12,029 nucleotides of DNA from JBEIUL01 sp044356865 (GCA_044356865.1 JBIKVN010000086.1:1-12029); one strand, 5' to 3'; numbered from the stretch's first letter, positions 1 to 7,151 are shown. The notes: generated by a model from the sequence alone, not told the origin. Made by a program: numbers and translations.

Positions 1-698
1 TCATGGAGCCCGGCGCGGCCTGCACGTTCTCGTGCGAGCGCATCCGCAAGGGCCTCGACACGATCTCGGTGACCGGAAACGTCCTGCGCGACTACCTGAC
101 CGACCTCTTCCCGATCCTCGAGCTCGGGACGAGCGCGAAGATGCTCTCGATCGTGCCGCTCATGAACGGCGGGGGCCTCTTCGAGACTGGCGCCGGCGGC
201 TCGGCGCCGCGCCATGTCCAGCAGTTTTTGGCCGAGAATTCGCTTCGCTGGGATTCGCTCGGCGAGTTCCAGGCCCTCGGGGCGAGCCTCGAGCATCTGG
301 GAAATCACCTGGGAAAGCCGGCCGGCTTGAAGGCCTCGGTCCTGGCCGAGTGCCTCGAAGAGGCGATTTCGAAGTACCTCATGAACAACAAGGGTCCGGC
401 CCGGAAGGTCGGCGACCTCGACAACCGCGGCAGCCACTTCTATCTCGCGCTCTACTGGGCCCAGGCGATCGCGAGCCAGGCGAAGGACCGCGACCTCGCC
501 GGCCGCTTCGGCCCGATCGCCCGCGATCTCGCGGCGAACGAGGCGAAGATCGTCGACGAGCTGAACACCGCCCAGGGTGGCACGGTCGACCTCGGCGGCT
601 ACTACCGGCCGCTCGACGCGAAGGCCTCGCGGATCATGCGATCGAGCCCGACGCTCAACGCGATCGTCGACGCCGCGATCCGCGGCGCGGCGGCCTGA
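1..698 (+). CDS. icd: NADP-dependent isocitrate dehydrogenase, monomeric type (3' part only)
   Basis: Partial: the 5' end lies outside the window and the reading frame enters at base 3. About 232 C-terminal residues are present, against roughly 740 in full-length monomeric (IDH-II) enzymes. The enzyme oxidatively decarboxylates isocitrate to 2-oxoglutarate with NADP+ in the cytoplasmic TCA cycle. Family recognition rests on a long, highly conserved block: GLDTISVTGNVLRDYLTDLF, then ILELGTSAKMLSIVPL, then GGGLFETGAGGSAPRHVQQF, followed by LRWDSLGEF and the GSHFYLALYWAQALA-like stretch. Nothing looks broken and the stop is a clean TGA. The next gene starts 14 bp downstream on the same strand, so the two may share a transcript, although no functional link is obvious. 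The ATG at base 3 is an internal methionine and not a start. Confidence 0.95.
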   Translation, partial: MEPGAACTFSCERIRKGLDTISVTGNVLRDYLTDLFPILELGTSAKMLSIVPLMNGGGLFETGAGGSAPRHVQQFLAENSLRWDSLGEFQALGASLEHLGNHLGKPAGLKASVLAECLEEAISKYLMNNKGPARKVGDLDNRGSHFYLALYWAQAIASQAKDRDLAGRFGPIARDLAANEAKIVDELNTAQGGTVDLGGYYRPLDAKASRIMRSSPTLNAIVDAAIRGAAA

Positions 699-712
699 GC
701 GGGATCGCGCCC

Positions 713-2155
713 GTGGCCGCCCCCGAGACGCAAGCCGCCGCGATCGAACGACTGCTCAGGTCGGGTGATGCGGTCGAGGCGCTGCGGGTTTCCGACGGTT
801 TGCTCGCCAAGGCCCGCGGGAACTTCGCGGGGCGGTTCGGGCGGGCGCGGGCCTTGCTCCAGCTCGGCAAGGTCGGCGAGGCCGACGCCGAGCTCGACGA
901 GTGCGTGCGGCTGGCGGCGAAGGACCCGCATGTTCGCCTCCTGCGAGGCATCGTCGACCAGCGGCTCGGCCGGGTCGAACGGGCGATCGAGTCGCTGCGT
1001 CCGCTGGCGAACGGTTCGACGCCGTTCGCGGCCGAGGCCGCGATCGCCCTGGCCGAGACGCTCTGGTTCGGGCACCGTCGCGACGAGTTGGCGGCGATGG
1101 TCAAGACAGGGGGGTCGTGGACGCGGGACCAACGGGCGGCTCTCGCTGCGGCGAGGCTGCGGGGGCTCGACGAGCCGGCGGCCGCGATCGACGCGCTGCG
1201 CGACCTCGCCGACCGCGGCCCGAACCCGCTTGTCCGCCGCGTCGCCGGTTTCGAGGCGGTCGGGCTGCTCGATCGCACCGGCCGCTACCGCGAGGCGTTC
1301 GACCTCGCGACCGCCCTCCACGCCGCGACCACGGCCCCGTTCGACCTCGACGGGATGCTGCTCGAGGTCGAGCGGCAGCGGAAGGAGCTCGACGCGGGCC
1401 GGCTTCGTTTCGAGCCTCGGATCGAGCCGGTTCGCGATGTCGCCCTCGTGGTCGGCCTGCCACGGTCGGGCACGACGCTGCTCGAGCAGATGCTCGATGG
1501 GCACTCGGCGATCGCCGGGATCGGCGAGTACGACGGCATCGAGACCCTCGCCGACGAGCTCGTCGCCACCGGGCGGTACCCGAGGTCGATCGGGGCGATC
1601 GCGCCGGCGACGCTCGAGGCGGCCCGCGATCGTTACCGGGCCGGTGCCCGCCGCCTGGCCCGCGCCGGGGCGACCTTTACCTTCGACAAGACCCTGCGGG
1701 CGTGGAATCGCCTGCCGGCGGTCGCCGCGGCGTTGCCGGGAGCGGTCTGCTTCCGCATGACCCGCGATCCCCGCGACCAGGCGATCAGCATCTTCCTCTC
1801 GTACTTCCATCCCATCGCCGACGGCTGGACCGGTTCGCTCGAGTCGATCCGGCGGGTGATCGAGGCCGAGCGGTCGATCCTGCCGCGGGCGCTCGAGGCC
1901 CTGGACCTTCCCCACGAGTCGCTTTCGCTCGAGGAACTGGTCGCCGAGCCCGAGGCGCATGCGAATCGCTGCCTGTCCAGACTTGGGCTAGCGCTCGATT
2001 CGCGCGTGCTGCGACCCGAGGCGAACCCCCGGACGGTGTTCACGCTGAGCCATGAACAGGTCCGCCGGCCCATCAACCGGGCGGGCCTCGGTCGCTCGCA
2101 GAACTACGAGTTCGCGTTTGGCGCGGCGTGGGACGCGCTGGAACCGGCCCGATAA
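713..2155 (+). CDS. TPR-repeat sulfotransferase family protein
   Basis: A 480-residue protein. I place the start at GTG 713, 14 bp after the icd stop, with a weak purine stretch (GAGCGGGA) before it; the frame stays open further upstream but overlaps icd. Residues about 10-230 are alanine/leucine-rich helical repeats of TPR character. Residues about 240-480 form a sulfotransferase domain. It has a 5'-phosphosulfate-binding loop, GLPRSGTTLLEQML (248-261), and a 3'-phosphate-binding motif, FRMTRDPRDQAISIF (347-361). The family transfers sulfate from PAPS to a hydroxyl or amine acceptor. Fusion of TPRs to a type-1-like sulfotransferase is a known bacterial architecture, and the acceptor is usually unknown; tyrosine or glycan sulfation is possible but not shown. 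No signal peptide or membrane segment is visible, so it is probably cytoplasmic. The C-terminal NRAGLGRSQNYE block is typical of these proteins. Confidence 0.88.
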   Translation: MAAPETQAAAIERLLRSGDAVEALRVSDGLLAKARGNFAGRFGRARALLQLGKVGEADAELDECVRLAAKDPHVRLLRGIVDQRLGRVERAIESLRPLANGSTPFAAEAAIALAETLWFGHRRDELAAMVKTGGSWTRDQRAALAAARLRGLDEPAAAIDALRDLADRGPNPLVRRVAGFEAVGLLDRTGRYREAFDLATALHAATTAPFDLDGMLLEVERQRKELDAGRLRFEPRIEPVRDVALVVGLPRSGTTLLEQMLDGHSAIAGIGEYDGIETLADELVATGRYPRSIGAIAPATLEAARDRYRAGARRLARAGATFTFDKTLRAWNRLPAVAAALPGAVCFRMTRDPRDQAISIFLSYFHPIADGWTGSLESIRRVIEAERSILPRALEALDLPHESLSLEELVAEPEAHANRCLSRLGLALDSRVLRPEANPRTVFTLSHEQVRRPINRAGLGRSQNYEFAFGAAWDALEPAR

Positions 2156-2357
2156 CCCGCCAAGCCGCGCAGACCCACCCCGGCCGTTCAGGGATTATGT
2201 CGGATTGGTCGCAAGTCCCTTGCCCGTCGGGGTTCCCGTGGCATGGTCTCGATGCAGAGAGAGGGTCGAGGGGCCGCGGCTTTCCCGCCACGGTGCTCCC
2301 CGTCTCCTGACCGTACCCAACCAGCGTTCCCCGCCGCTTCCCGTGCGGCTTCGTTTC

Positions 2358-2383
2358 TTCCCTTTGTTCGTTCCCTTTGTTTC
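2358..2383 (+). repeat. Tandem 13-bp pyrimidine-rich repeat in the 5' leader
   Basis: Two adjacent 13-base units, TTCCCTTTGTTCG and TTCCCTTTGTTTC, differ at two positions. They sit directly before the GGAG ribosome-binding site of the gene starting at 2398. They probably lie in the untranslated leader. The rest of the 242-bp gap (2156-2357) holds no gene and no convincing -35/-10 pair that I can see. Confidence 0.5.
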
Positions 2384-2397
2384 CTGGAGTTCCCCAA

Positions 2398-2964
2398 ATG
2401 AAGAAGACCATGCTCGCCTCGGCCGTCGCTGCCGCCTCGCTCGCCGGAGCCGCCTCCGCCGACATCACCGTTCCGCTCGCCGACTTCGTCGCGACCGGAT
2501 TCCAGTTCTTCGACGTTGTTGAAGCCGCCAACCCCGGCGCGTTCATCTTCGGTAACCTCACCGGCGCGTCGGTCAACGCGGTCCTGACCGCGTCGACGAA
2601 CTTCACCTACGCCGACGACCTGTGCATCTACGTCGACGCGATTCCGCTGTCGACCGGCGGCCTGCTGCAGTGCGGCGGGTTCTCCAGCCTTTCCGCCTCG
2701 CAGCGGTACTTCTGGCCGAACGGCGCTTCGAGCGCTCCCGGTACCGTCGTCTCGGGCACGGTGAACTTCACCACCTCGATCTTCATCGACCAGGCGCTCT
2801 TGGGCGCCCCGCGGGTCTGGATCGGCAACGGTTACGGCGCGGCCGGCACTTCGGGTACCTGGACGGGCACGGTGACGCTCCACGGCGTCGACTTCGTGCC
2901 GGCCCCCGGAGCGGTCGCGCTCCTCGGTCTCGCGGGCCTCGCCTCGCGTCGCCGTCGCGGCTGA
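2398..2964 (+). CDS. Secreted protein with PEP-CTERM-like sorting tail, paralogue of the gene at 8680
   Basis: A 188-residue protein starting at ATG 2398, eight bases after a GGAG ribosome-binding site; an upstream in-frame ATG (2377) lacks a site and would spoil the signal peptide. Residues 1-21 are a signal peptide (MKK, hydrophobic core, cleavage near ASA|DITV). The mature core (22-165) is beta-rich, with many Thr, Gly, Ser and aromatic residues; I recognise no named domain. Residues 167-188 are a PEP-CTERM-like tail: a VPAPG motif, the hydrophobic run AVALLGLAGLA, then an Arg cluster. Such tails are normally processed by an exosortase during export, but none is encoded here. Residues 62-165 match the minus-strand protein starting at 8680 at 93 of 104 positions. 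That protein replaces this tail with a dockerin-like one. Function of the core is unknown. Confidence 0.88.
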   Translation: MKKTMLASAVAAASLAGAASADITVPLADFVATGFQFFDVVEAANPGAFIFGNLTGASVNAVLTASTNFTYADDLCIYVDAIPLSTGGLLQCGGFSSLSASQRYFWPNGASSAPGTVVSGTVNFTTSIFIDQALLGAPRVWIGNGYGAAGTSGTWTGTVTLHGVDFVPAPGAVALLGLAGLASRRRRG

Positions 2965-2989
2965 TTCGCAGGATTCACTCCTGAAACCG

Positions 2990-3019
2990 ACGCGGGGCGA
3001 TCGATGGATCGCCCCGCGT
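2990..3019 (+). terminator. Intrinsic-type terminator hairpin between convergent genes
   Basis: A perfect 13-bp stem, ACGCGGGGCGATC (2990-3002) pairing with GATCGCCCCGCGT (3007-3019), closes a GATG loop. It lies 25 bp after the stop of the secreted-protein gene and 41 bp before the end of the convergent ARPP-1 gene. Its symmetry could let it serve both strands. The following T-tract is weak (TGTGCTT on the plus strand). Confidence 0.75.
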
Positions 3020-3060
3020 TGTGCTTCGAGGTTGGTCTCGCGATCGAGCGGCCAGAGGTT

Positions 3061-4089
3061 TCAGTTCGCTTCCCGCGAACCGGTGAAGACGCTCGGACGG
3101 TGGCGGGTGCCGACGAGGAGGTGCAGAGCCTCGCCTTCGGGGGCGAGCGTGGCCGAAGCCTCAAGGAACGGATGGTCGAGTTGCCAGGCTTGCTCGGCTC
3201 CGATCGGCCGGTGCTTCCTCCACGCCCCGCGCCGGAGGCCGTCGACGATCGCCTCGGCGGCATGCGCCACGCTGTCGAGGTCGGAGCCGGCGAGGGGGCG
3301 GCCGGCCAGGGCACGGGCGTAACGATGGGAGGAGACGGCCGATCCGAGGAGGTCGTCGGCGACCCTCGCGAACCAGCCGCTCGTCGCCAGCAGGTCGCCG
3401 CCGACGAACTCGCCGCCGATGAAGATCAGGGCGCCACAGGCGTCGCGGCCGGACTCGCGGGCCTTGGTGAGATCGACCGGACGGCGGTCGCGATGGGCGG
3501 AGTCCCGCAGGGCGTCGAGGAGATCGCTCGAGGCTTCCCCGACTTCGCAGCGATCGCGGAACTCGGCGATCCGCTGCCACACCTCGCCCTGGTCGGCGAG
3601 GTGTTCCCGGCCGATGCCCGGGCGCTCGGGCTCGGCGTTCGACGTGCGACGCGATCGATGGACGTGCCGCATCTTCTCGCCGCGGATGAACGCCGGTTCG
3701 ATTCCTTCGCCGCGGAACCGGTCGAGGGCGCGTCCGGACCAGCGACCTTGCTCGACGCAGGTCACGGGGATGTCGATCGTGCCGTTCGCCGGAACGAGGG
3801 CGTCGGCGTTGGTGCCGCGATTCTGCTTGCCGCCGCGGATGAGTTGGCCGGCGAGAACGAGGATGGGGCGACTGGTCTGGTTGCGGGCGACGAGGACCGG
3901 GACCGATCCGCCGCCCTTCTCCTCGATCAGGAGACCGTCGGGGACCTCGGGAAGGAAGCTGATGGGTAGTTCCGCGAGGATCGAATCGTGGCGGAGGAAG
4001 ACGATGTCGAGGCCGTCATCGATCGGTATGGGGGCGTCGAGACGCAGGTTGGACAGGCCTAGCGGGGGGGAGGGGGCCAGCGTGTTCAT
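3061..4089 (-). CDS. ARPP-1 family domain protein
   Basis: A 342-residue protein. The start at 4089 is chosen because AAAGGAA lies five bases upstream; the open frame continues to 4221 without a better site. Residues about 10-120 carry the family signature: ILVLAGQLIRGGKQNRGTN (76-94), then ALVPANGTIDIPVTCVEQGRW (97-117). I recognise this as the ARPP-1 domain (ARG and Rhodanese-Phosphatase-superfamily-Associated Protein). The family was named for its association with ADP-ribosylglycohydrolases and phosphatases and is predicted, not proven, to act in ADP-ribose or nucleotide-derived metabolism. The C-terminal half has the conserved-looking GALIFIGGEFVGGDL (219-233). No signal peptide is present, so it is cytoplasmic. 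It is transcribed divergently from an NrtR-like protein gene across a 250-bp region with repeated operator-like sites. One such site lies inside this gene's first codons. Enzymatic activity, if any, is unknown. Confidence 0.75.
   Translation of the reverse strand: MNTLAPSPPLGLSNLRLDAPIPIDDGLDIVFLRHDSILAELPISFLPEVPDGLLIEEKGGGSVPVLVARNQTSRPILVLAGQLIRGGKQNRGTNADALVPANGTIDIPVTCVEQGRWSGRALDRFRGEGIEPAFIRGEKMRHVHRSRRTSNAEPERPGIGREHLADQGEVWQRIAEFRDRCEVGEASSDLLDALRDSAHRDRRPVDLTKARESGRDACGALIFIGGEFVGGDLLATSGWFARVADDLLGSAVSSHRYARALAGRPLAGSDLDSVAHAAEAIVDGLRRGAWRKHRPIGAEQAWQLDHPFLEASATLAPEGEALHLLVGTRHRPSVFTGSREAN
4049..4061 (-). promoter_or_regulatory. Operator-like site, copy A, inside the ARPP-1 gene start
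   Basis: The plus strand reads TTGGACAGGCCTA, a 12-of-13 match to the reverse complement of the TTGGCCTGTCCAA motif found twice in the adjacent intergenic region. It covers codons around 10-14 of the ARPP-1 gene. A site here could act as a downstream operator or road-block, or pair with the upstream sites by DNA looping. Functional status is inference. Confidence 0.45.
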
Positions 4090-4339
4090 GGGGGTTCCTT
4101 TCGGTTGGGCGGCCATGCTTCGGCGTTGGTTCCCGGACGCCGGGAGCAGAGGGCCGGTGAAGTGACCGGTCTGCAGGCTGATTAGATCGGTCTGACAAAA
4201 ATCAAAAATCAAAAGTGACAAGAACTGATGCCGAGGCTAGATTCTGGGGCAGTAAAGCGGGTTTGACCGTTTTGGCCTGTCCAAAAACCGGATTTGGCCT
4301 GTCCAATTTCCACCGCCACCCGCCAGCCGAGACCACGTC
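4090..4339. promoter_or_regulatory. Divergent control region of the ARPP-1 and NrtR-like genes
   Basis: A 250-bp gene-free region between two divergent starts. It contains two direct repeats, GACCGGTCTG (4164-4173) and GATCGGTCTG (4185-4194), spaced 21 bp. Next comes an A-rich stretch with a 7-bp rhythm (ATCAAAA units, about 4195-4214), unusual in such GC-rich DNA. Then come two identical operator-like sites (4271-4306). On the minus strand a TTGTCA hexamer (4198-4193) could serve as -35, but no good -10 follows at standard spacing, so I do not assign an exact promoter. Both genes' promoters must nevertheless lie in or very near this stretch. Confidence 0.55.
4271..4306 (+). promoter_or_regulatory. 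Tandem operator-like sites, copies B and C
   Basis: TTTGGCCTGTCCAA occurs twice without change, at 4271-4284 and 4293-4306. The copies begin 22 bp apart, about two helical turns, so bound proteins would sit on nearly the same face. The core TTGGCCTGTCCAA is a near-palindrome (TTGG...CCAA arms). Copy C ends 33 bp before the ATG of the NrtR-like gene, a position suited to repression of that gene. The likely binder is the adjacent winged-helix protein, by inference. Confidence 0.6.
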
Positions 4340-5383
4340 ATGCCGCCGCCCGGATCCGATTTCCACCCCGAGCCACCGCCGTTGCGAGCCTTCGTGGTGG
4401 CCGTGATCCTCACCCTCCCCGAGTCGGGAGATCGCGGCGAACCGTCGGCCTTCGCGGTCGGTCCGATCCCGTGCATCCTCCCGCCGGGCACTCAAGCCCA
4501 GGCTTCTTCCGGGTCCGGCCACCGCGCCGACTGGCTTCGCGACATGCTCTCGCCCCACCTCCGGCAGGTCGAGGTCGCCAACCGGTTCCGGCACTTGCCG
4601 CCCCGGCCTTGGCCCCCGGAGGCCCTCCTCCTGACCGTCTGGGCGACCGGGCGAAGAGCTGGACAGGCCAACACACCCGCCTACCCGCCGTTGAGCGAGG
4701 CTCTCGAGTCGATCGGACGTCGGATCGGAGACCCCTCGTTCGCCGCGGAATCCGCGGCCGCGATCCGCGGGGCCTCGAGCTCGGATCCGTTCCTCCATCG
4801 ATCGCTCGGTGAGGAGGCCCGCCTGCGGGCGGCCGCCGAGGAGGAACTGCACGCACCGCCCGGCCGTGATCTTCCGGCCGCGATCGCTATCCTGCCGCCC
4901 ACTTTCTCGCTCACCGAGTTGCAGACGGCAATCGCCGCACTGGTCGGACGTCCGGTCAAGGATCTCGAGTCCACGAGCAACTTCCGCCGTCGGATCCAGG
5001 AGTTCCTCCATCGTGGCGTGCTGGTCGAGGACGAGTCCGCCGTCACGTCCTCCGACCGCGAACGAAGCGGGCGTCCGCCGCGTCGCTACCGATTCGATGC
5101 CGAGGCATGGCGATGCTGGCTGCTTCAGCGGGTCTCAGCAGACCGCCGTTCACCCGACCGGATCTTCGCGGATGCGGCCTTCGATGAGTGGAGTTTCCAC
5201 GCGCAGGCTTCGTCGCGCCTTTCGACCTCGGAGTCGCCGGAAGAGGTCCATCGCCAGGCACGACGCCTCGCCCGGGGTGAATGGCCTGTGCCGCTCGATC
5301 CCGATACCGACACGCGAATCTCGCGCCTCGAGCGGATGCTCGAACAGGTTCTGCGCGATCGGAACGGCCCAGGGCCCGGGTGA
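4340..5383 (+). CDS. NrtR-type winged-helix protein, probable ADP-ribose-sensing regulator
   Basis: A 347-residue protein starting at ATG 4340; no clear ribosome-binding site precedes it, so the exact start is uncertain. Residues about 182-258 match the winged helix of NrtR (Nudix-related transcriptional regulator): PTFSLTELQTAIAALVGRPV, then NFRRRIQEFL, then GVLVE, then the wing GRPPRRYRFD (244-253). NrtR proteins repress NAD-metabolism genes and release DNA on binding ADP-ribose through a catalytically dead Nudix domain. The N-terminal 130 residues fall where that domain would be. They have no intact Nudix box; LPPG...ADWLRDMLSPHL (47-74) could be a remnant. A C-terminal extension (about 260-347), ending in a short charged helix or coiled coil (324-341), is unusual. 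It is divergent from the ARPP-1 gene and flanked by operator-like repeats. The winged helix is well supported; the ligand is inferred. Confidence 0.72.
   Translation: MPPPGSDFHPEPPPLRAFVVAVILTLPESGDRGEPSAFAVGPIPCILPPGTQAQASSGSGHRADWLRDMLSPHLRQVEVANRFRHLPPRPWPPEALLLTVWATGRRAGQANTPAYPPLSEALESIGRRIGDPSFAAESAAAIRGASSSDPFLHRSLGEEARLRAAAEEELHAPPGRDLPAAIAILPPTFSLTELQTAIAALVGRPVKDLESTSNFRRRIQEFLHRGVLVEDESAVTSSDRERSGRPPRRYRFDAEAWRCWLLQRVSADRRSPDRIFADAAFDEWSFHAQASSRLSTSESPEEVHRQARRLARGEWPVPLDPDTDTRISRLERMLEQVLRDRNGPGPG
4659..4671 (-). promoter_or_regulatory. Operator-like site, copy D, inside the NrtR-like gene
   Basis: The plus strand reads CTGGACAGGCCAA, a 12-of-13 match to the reverse complement of TTGGCCTGTCCAA. 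It lies about 320 bp inside the NrtR-like gene, in opposite orientation to the two intergenic copies. Together with copy A it brackets the control region, an arrangement typical of repression by looping. Alone it would be unremarkable. Confidence 0.4.
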
Positions 5384-5408
5384 TCAGGCCTGCGGTCGCT
5401 TCCCGGAA

Positions 5409-7109
5409 TCAGCCCGGGCAGTCTCCCCAAGCCGCGAGGATCACGGCGAGGTCGGCCGGATCGGTCGTACCGCTTCCGTCGATGTCACCGCTGCCGCCGA
5501 AGCCCCAGCTTCCGAGCAGGATCGCGAGATCGCCCGGCCCCACCGTGCCGTCGCCGTCCAGATCGGACGAGCAGGCAGCCCCCACCGCCGCGACGGCCGC
5601 GAACGCGTCCAGCAGCCCCCACCCGGTGCTCGTGTCGTAGCCGGCGATGCCCATGTCCCGGGCGGTCGTGAAGAGGATCTCGGTGATCTCGTCGGGCGAA
5701 ACCGACGGATCGCGGGAGCGCATGAGCGCCGCCACCCCGGCGGCCAGCGGCGACGCGAACGAGGTGCCGTTGATCGTCATGAAATCGGTCGCGTGGTAGC
5801 CCGCGGTCCCGGTCCGATCGGTGGTCACGATCGACGACCCCGGAGCGAGGCAGTCGAGCAGCGGCCCGAAACACGAGAATGTCGCCCGCGTGCCGTTCCG
5901 CTGGGCCGCTCCGATCGAAAGCACCGGCCCGAGGCTTGCGGGATAGCTGACCGCGGTGTTCCCCGTGTTGCCGGCACTGGCGAAGTGGATCGCCCCGGCC
6001 TGCCGCGTCGCGGCGTAGGCGCTCTCGACCGCCGCCGAGGTCCCGCCGTACCAGTTGCTGTTGTTCGTGATCAGGATCCCGTTCGCGAGGGCCCAGTTCA
6101 GGGCGTTCGCGGTCCAGGAGTAGTTGGCGTCCCAGCCGCCGCCGGCGTTGCCCACGAAGCACCGGACCGAGACGGTCGGGCATCCCGGCGCCATGCCGCA
6201 GGTGCCGAGCTGGTTGTTGATGCGACCTGAAATGCAGCCGGCCACCGCGGTCCCATGATTATCGTATGGGTTCACCGGATCGCCGCCCGGCACGCCGTCC
6301 ACGCTTCCGCCGGTGAAGTCGCGACCGGGCTCGACGAGGAGGTCGGGATGGCTCGACTCGACGCCCGTGTCGATCACGAGCACGCGCACCGAAGCGACGC
6401 CGGTCCCGAACTCCCACGCCGGCGTCGATCGCAGGTCGAAGCCGGCGAGTCCGCCGTCTTGGCCCGTGTTCCGATGGCCCCAGGAGGAACCGAAGAGGGG
6501 ATCGGTCGGAACGAGGGCGCTCCGGCCGGTGATGGCCATGTCGGGTTCGGCGAAAGCTACCCCGGAGAGTCTCGCGACCTTCGCGACCCGCGCGAGCACC
6601 TCGCGGCCCGTCGCGACGTCGAGGCGGATCCGCACGAGGTCAGGCAGCGCCGCGTACCGCTCGACCACGCCTCCCGTGGCCGCGAGCGCCGCGGTTCGCT
6701 CGGCGTCCTTCGCGTCGGGCTTGAACCCCACCAGCAGCGCCGAATCCGGCCAGGCGAGGCCGCCGAGCCGGTCGACGAGACCCGGCGTCGCGTAGGCGGC
6801 GAGCGCCCTCGCCGCAAGCGCCTTCGGTGTTCCCGCCTCGACTTCGGCATCGGCCAGCGCGAACCAACCCGGTCGTCGCGTCGGTTCGAGCCCGACGGAT
6901 CGGGCCGCCAACCGATCTTCGATGCGGAAAACGGTGACCCCGGCGCTCGGCCAAGGGCCGTCCCGATCGGTCCAGAGCGGGGGAGCCGAAGCGGCTGCCT
7001 CGACGGCGGAAGAAAAAGTGAACCGGGGCACCGCCCGGCCCGGGTCCGGGCCGGAGAGGCTGGCCAGCATGCAAGCCAAAAGGATTGCCGGGGTCATCAT
7101 CGCCGCCAT
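5409..7109 (-). CDS. Secreted subtilisin-like serine protease (S8) with dockerin-like tail
   Basis: A 566-residue protein. It begins MAAMM with an N-terminal hydrophobic signal sequence (about 5-20); M4 or M5 are alternative starts. Residues about 120-192 resemble a fervidolysin-type inhibitory prodomain (ALLVGFKPDA...GVAFAEPD). The peptidase domain (about 200-510) has the full catalytic set: Asp247 (VLVIDTGVESSHPDL), His285 (NHGTAVAGCISG), the oxyanion Asn381 (ASAGNTGN) and Ser450 (NGTSFASPLAAGVAALM). Many extra cysteines suggest an extracellular, disulfide-bonded enzyme. The tail holds two calcium-binding loops, DLDGDGTVGPGD (516-527) and DIDGSGTTDPAD (542-553), flanked by cysteines and ending WGDCPG, as in three neighbouring secreted proteins. 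The gene ends 25 bp from the convergent NrtR-like gene and starts 42 bp after the GAP-family gene on the same strand, so the two could be co-transcribed. Substrate unknown. Confidence 0.92.
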   Translation of the reverse strand: MAAMMTPAILLACMLASLSGPDPGRAVPRFTFSSAVEAAASAPPLWTDRDGPWPSAGVTVFRIEDRLAARSVGLEPTRRPGWFALADAEVEAGTPKALAARALAAYATPGLVDRLGGLAWPDSALLVGFKPDAKDAERTAALAATGGVVERYAALPDLVRIRLDVATGREVLARVAKVARLSGVAFAEPDMAITGRSALVPTDPLFGSSWGHRNTGQDGGLAGFDLRSTPAWEFGTGVASVRVLVIDTGVESSHPDLLVEPGRDFTGGSVDGVPGGDPVNPYDNHGTAVAGCISGRINNQLGTCGMAPGCPTVSVRCFVGNAGGGWDANYSWTANALNWALANGILITNNSNWYGGTSAAVESAYAATRQAGAIHFASAGNTGNTAVSYPASLGPVLSIGAAQRNGTRATFSCFGPLLDCLAPGSSIVTTDRTGTAGYHATDFMTINGTSFASPLAAGVAALMRSRDPSVSPDEITEILFTTARDMGIAGYDTSTGWGLLDAFAAVAAVGAACSSDLDGDGTVGPGDLAILLGSWGFGGSGDIDGSGTTDPADLAVILAAWGDCPG

Positions 7110-7151
7110 CCGCTCGGGGGCCGAGAGATTTCGAGCATACCTTCGCCGGTC

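Noticed and set aside
32..712. 5' extension of the sulfotransferase frame back to base 32
   Set aside because: It would overlap most of icd in another frame and encode Arg/Pro-rich sequence. The GTG at 713 just after the icd stop fits the TPR start.
602..1960. Minus-strand open frame of 452 codons under the sulfotransferase
   Set aside because: The plus strand has the sulfotransferase PAPS motifs; the antisense frame shows only charged low-complexity sequence.
5384..5408. Terminator between the convergent NrtR-like and protease genes
   Set aside because: The 25-bp gap shows no stable inverted repeat.
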